From an uncultured Burkholderiales bacterium (GTDB lineage Bacteria > Pseudomonadota > Gammaproteobacteria > Burkholderiales > Burkholderiaceae_E), in the NCBI GenBank assembly GCA_903898725.1, contig CAIUGQ010000606.1, positions 1 through 15,310 of the forward strand: a stretch of 15,310 nucleotides of DNA. Reading direction: 5' to 3'. Both the position numbers and the translations under genes were made by a program. The notes under the pieces were generated by a model that saw nothing but the letters and a program-made list of their open reading frames with translations, did not search any database and was not told the DNA's origin. This document shows, piece by piece, positions 14,953 through 15,310 of the stretch (positions are counted from its first letter, which is position 1; each line of letters begins with the position of its first letter).

Positions 14953-15310
14953 ACGGGGTCGCGGCGGGCGCCTGCCTGGTCAAGGCGCGCCCCGTGCCCG
15001 CCGAGCTGCTCGGCGAGCTGCGCGACAGCGCGCCGCTGCTGGCGGACCCCGCGGCGCTGCGCGCCCGGATGGCCGAGGACGGCCACCTGTTCCTGCGCAA
15101 CGTCCTGTCGCGCGAGGCCGTGCTCGACGCGCGCCGCGAGGTGTTCGCCCGGCTGGCCGCCGTCGGCGAGATCCGCGAGCCGGTGGAGGACGGCCTGTTC
15201 ACCGGCGAGAGCCGCCGGGCCGAGCTCGAGCCCGACCGCGGCCGCTTCTGGCGCTCGGTCAGCGAGGGCCCGCGGCTGCGCGCCGTCTCGCACGCGGGCC
15301 CGATCGCGGC
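14949..15310 (+). CDS. Phytanoyl-CoA dioxygenase (PhyH) family protein, N-terminal part
   Basis: A GTG at 14949-14951, overlapping the TGA of the DUF962 gene by 4 bp, opens a frame that runs to the window edge without a stop (120 codons plus two bases). The visible protein contains RMAEDGHLFLRNVLSREAV, then RREVFARLAAVGEI, an EDGLFTGESRR segment and RFWRSVSEGPRLRAVSH. This is the typical N-terminal half of bacterial PhyH-like Fe(II)/2-oxoglutarate dioxygenases. The HxD and distal His metal ligands would come later and cannot be checked. PhyH in animals 2-hydroxylates phytanoyl-CoA in alpha-oxidation, but many bacterial members act on other small molecules. Coupling with the Mpo1-like gene supports a shared lipid substrate. 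Confidence 0.75.
   Translation, partial: MNGVAAGACLVKARPVPAELLGELRDSAPLLADPAALRARMAEDGHLFLRNVLSREAVLDARREVFARLAAVGEIREPVEDGLFTGESRRAELEPDRGRFWRSVSEGPRLRAVSHAGPIA

Overview
The window is very GC-rich (roughly 70% by eye) bacterial chromosomal DNA with tightly packed genes, TGA stops and some GTG/TTG starts. Three Bug/TctC-type periplasmic binding proteins, a DUF898 + M48 peptidase pair and several acid-sugar or aromatic-acid catabolic enzymes point to a betaproteobacterium, most likely Burkholderiales. This rests on gene content only. There are no rRNA or tRNA genes, CRISPR arrays, insertion sequences, phage genes or recognisable transcription regulators.

Layout, left to right. (1) 2-157: the C-terminus of a class I/II aminotransferase, followed by a strong hairpin. 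(2) 205-1955: a GNAT acetyltransferase and a mandelate-racemase-type enolase-superfamily enzyme on +. (3) 2007-4405, on -: a DUF898/YjgN-like membrane protein, then an M48 metallopeptidase. A hairpin and an 11-bp tandem repeat lie between the convergent ends. (4) 4569-5357, on -: an enoyl-CoA hydratase, divergent from (5) 5539-10109, on +: an IlvD/Edd-type [Fe-S] dehydratase, an RraA-like aldolase-fold protein, a Bug binding protein and a GH43-like beta-propeller protein. (6) 10096-14302, on -: transcribed in the order HpaI-type aldolase, PhzS-like flavin monooxygenase, Bug protein, Bug protein. (7) 14422-15310, on +: an Mpo1-like (DUF962) membrane protein overlapping the start of a phytanoyl-CoA dioxygenase-like gene that is cut by the window end.

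How the genes may work together. Cluster 5 reads as uptake and breakdown of a sugar acid: the dehydratase makes a 2-keto-3-deoxy acid, the RraA-like protein could cleave it, and the Bug protein captures a carboxylate outside the membrane. Cluster 6 combines a ring hydroxylase, a pyruvate-yielding class II aldolase and two Bug proteins, which suits an aromatic or heteroaromatic acid, but no ring-cleavage enzyme is present. Cluster 7 pairs two protein families each linked to fatty acid alpha-oxidation, in one translationally coupled unit. No TctA/TctB membrane components accompany the Bug proteins.

Regulatory layer. Most transcription-unit starts carry a TAnnnT -10-like box, usually 28-34 nt before the start codon, and two divergent intergenic regions (5358-5538 and 14303-14421) hold the likely control points. 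Product calls are family-level; exact substrates cannot be read from the sequence.
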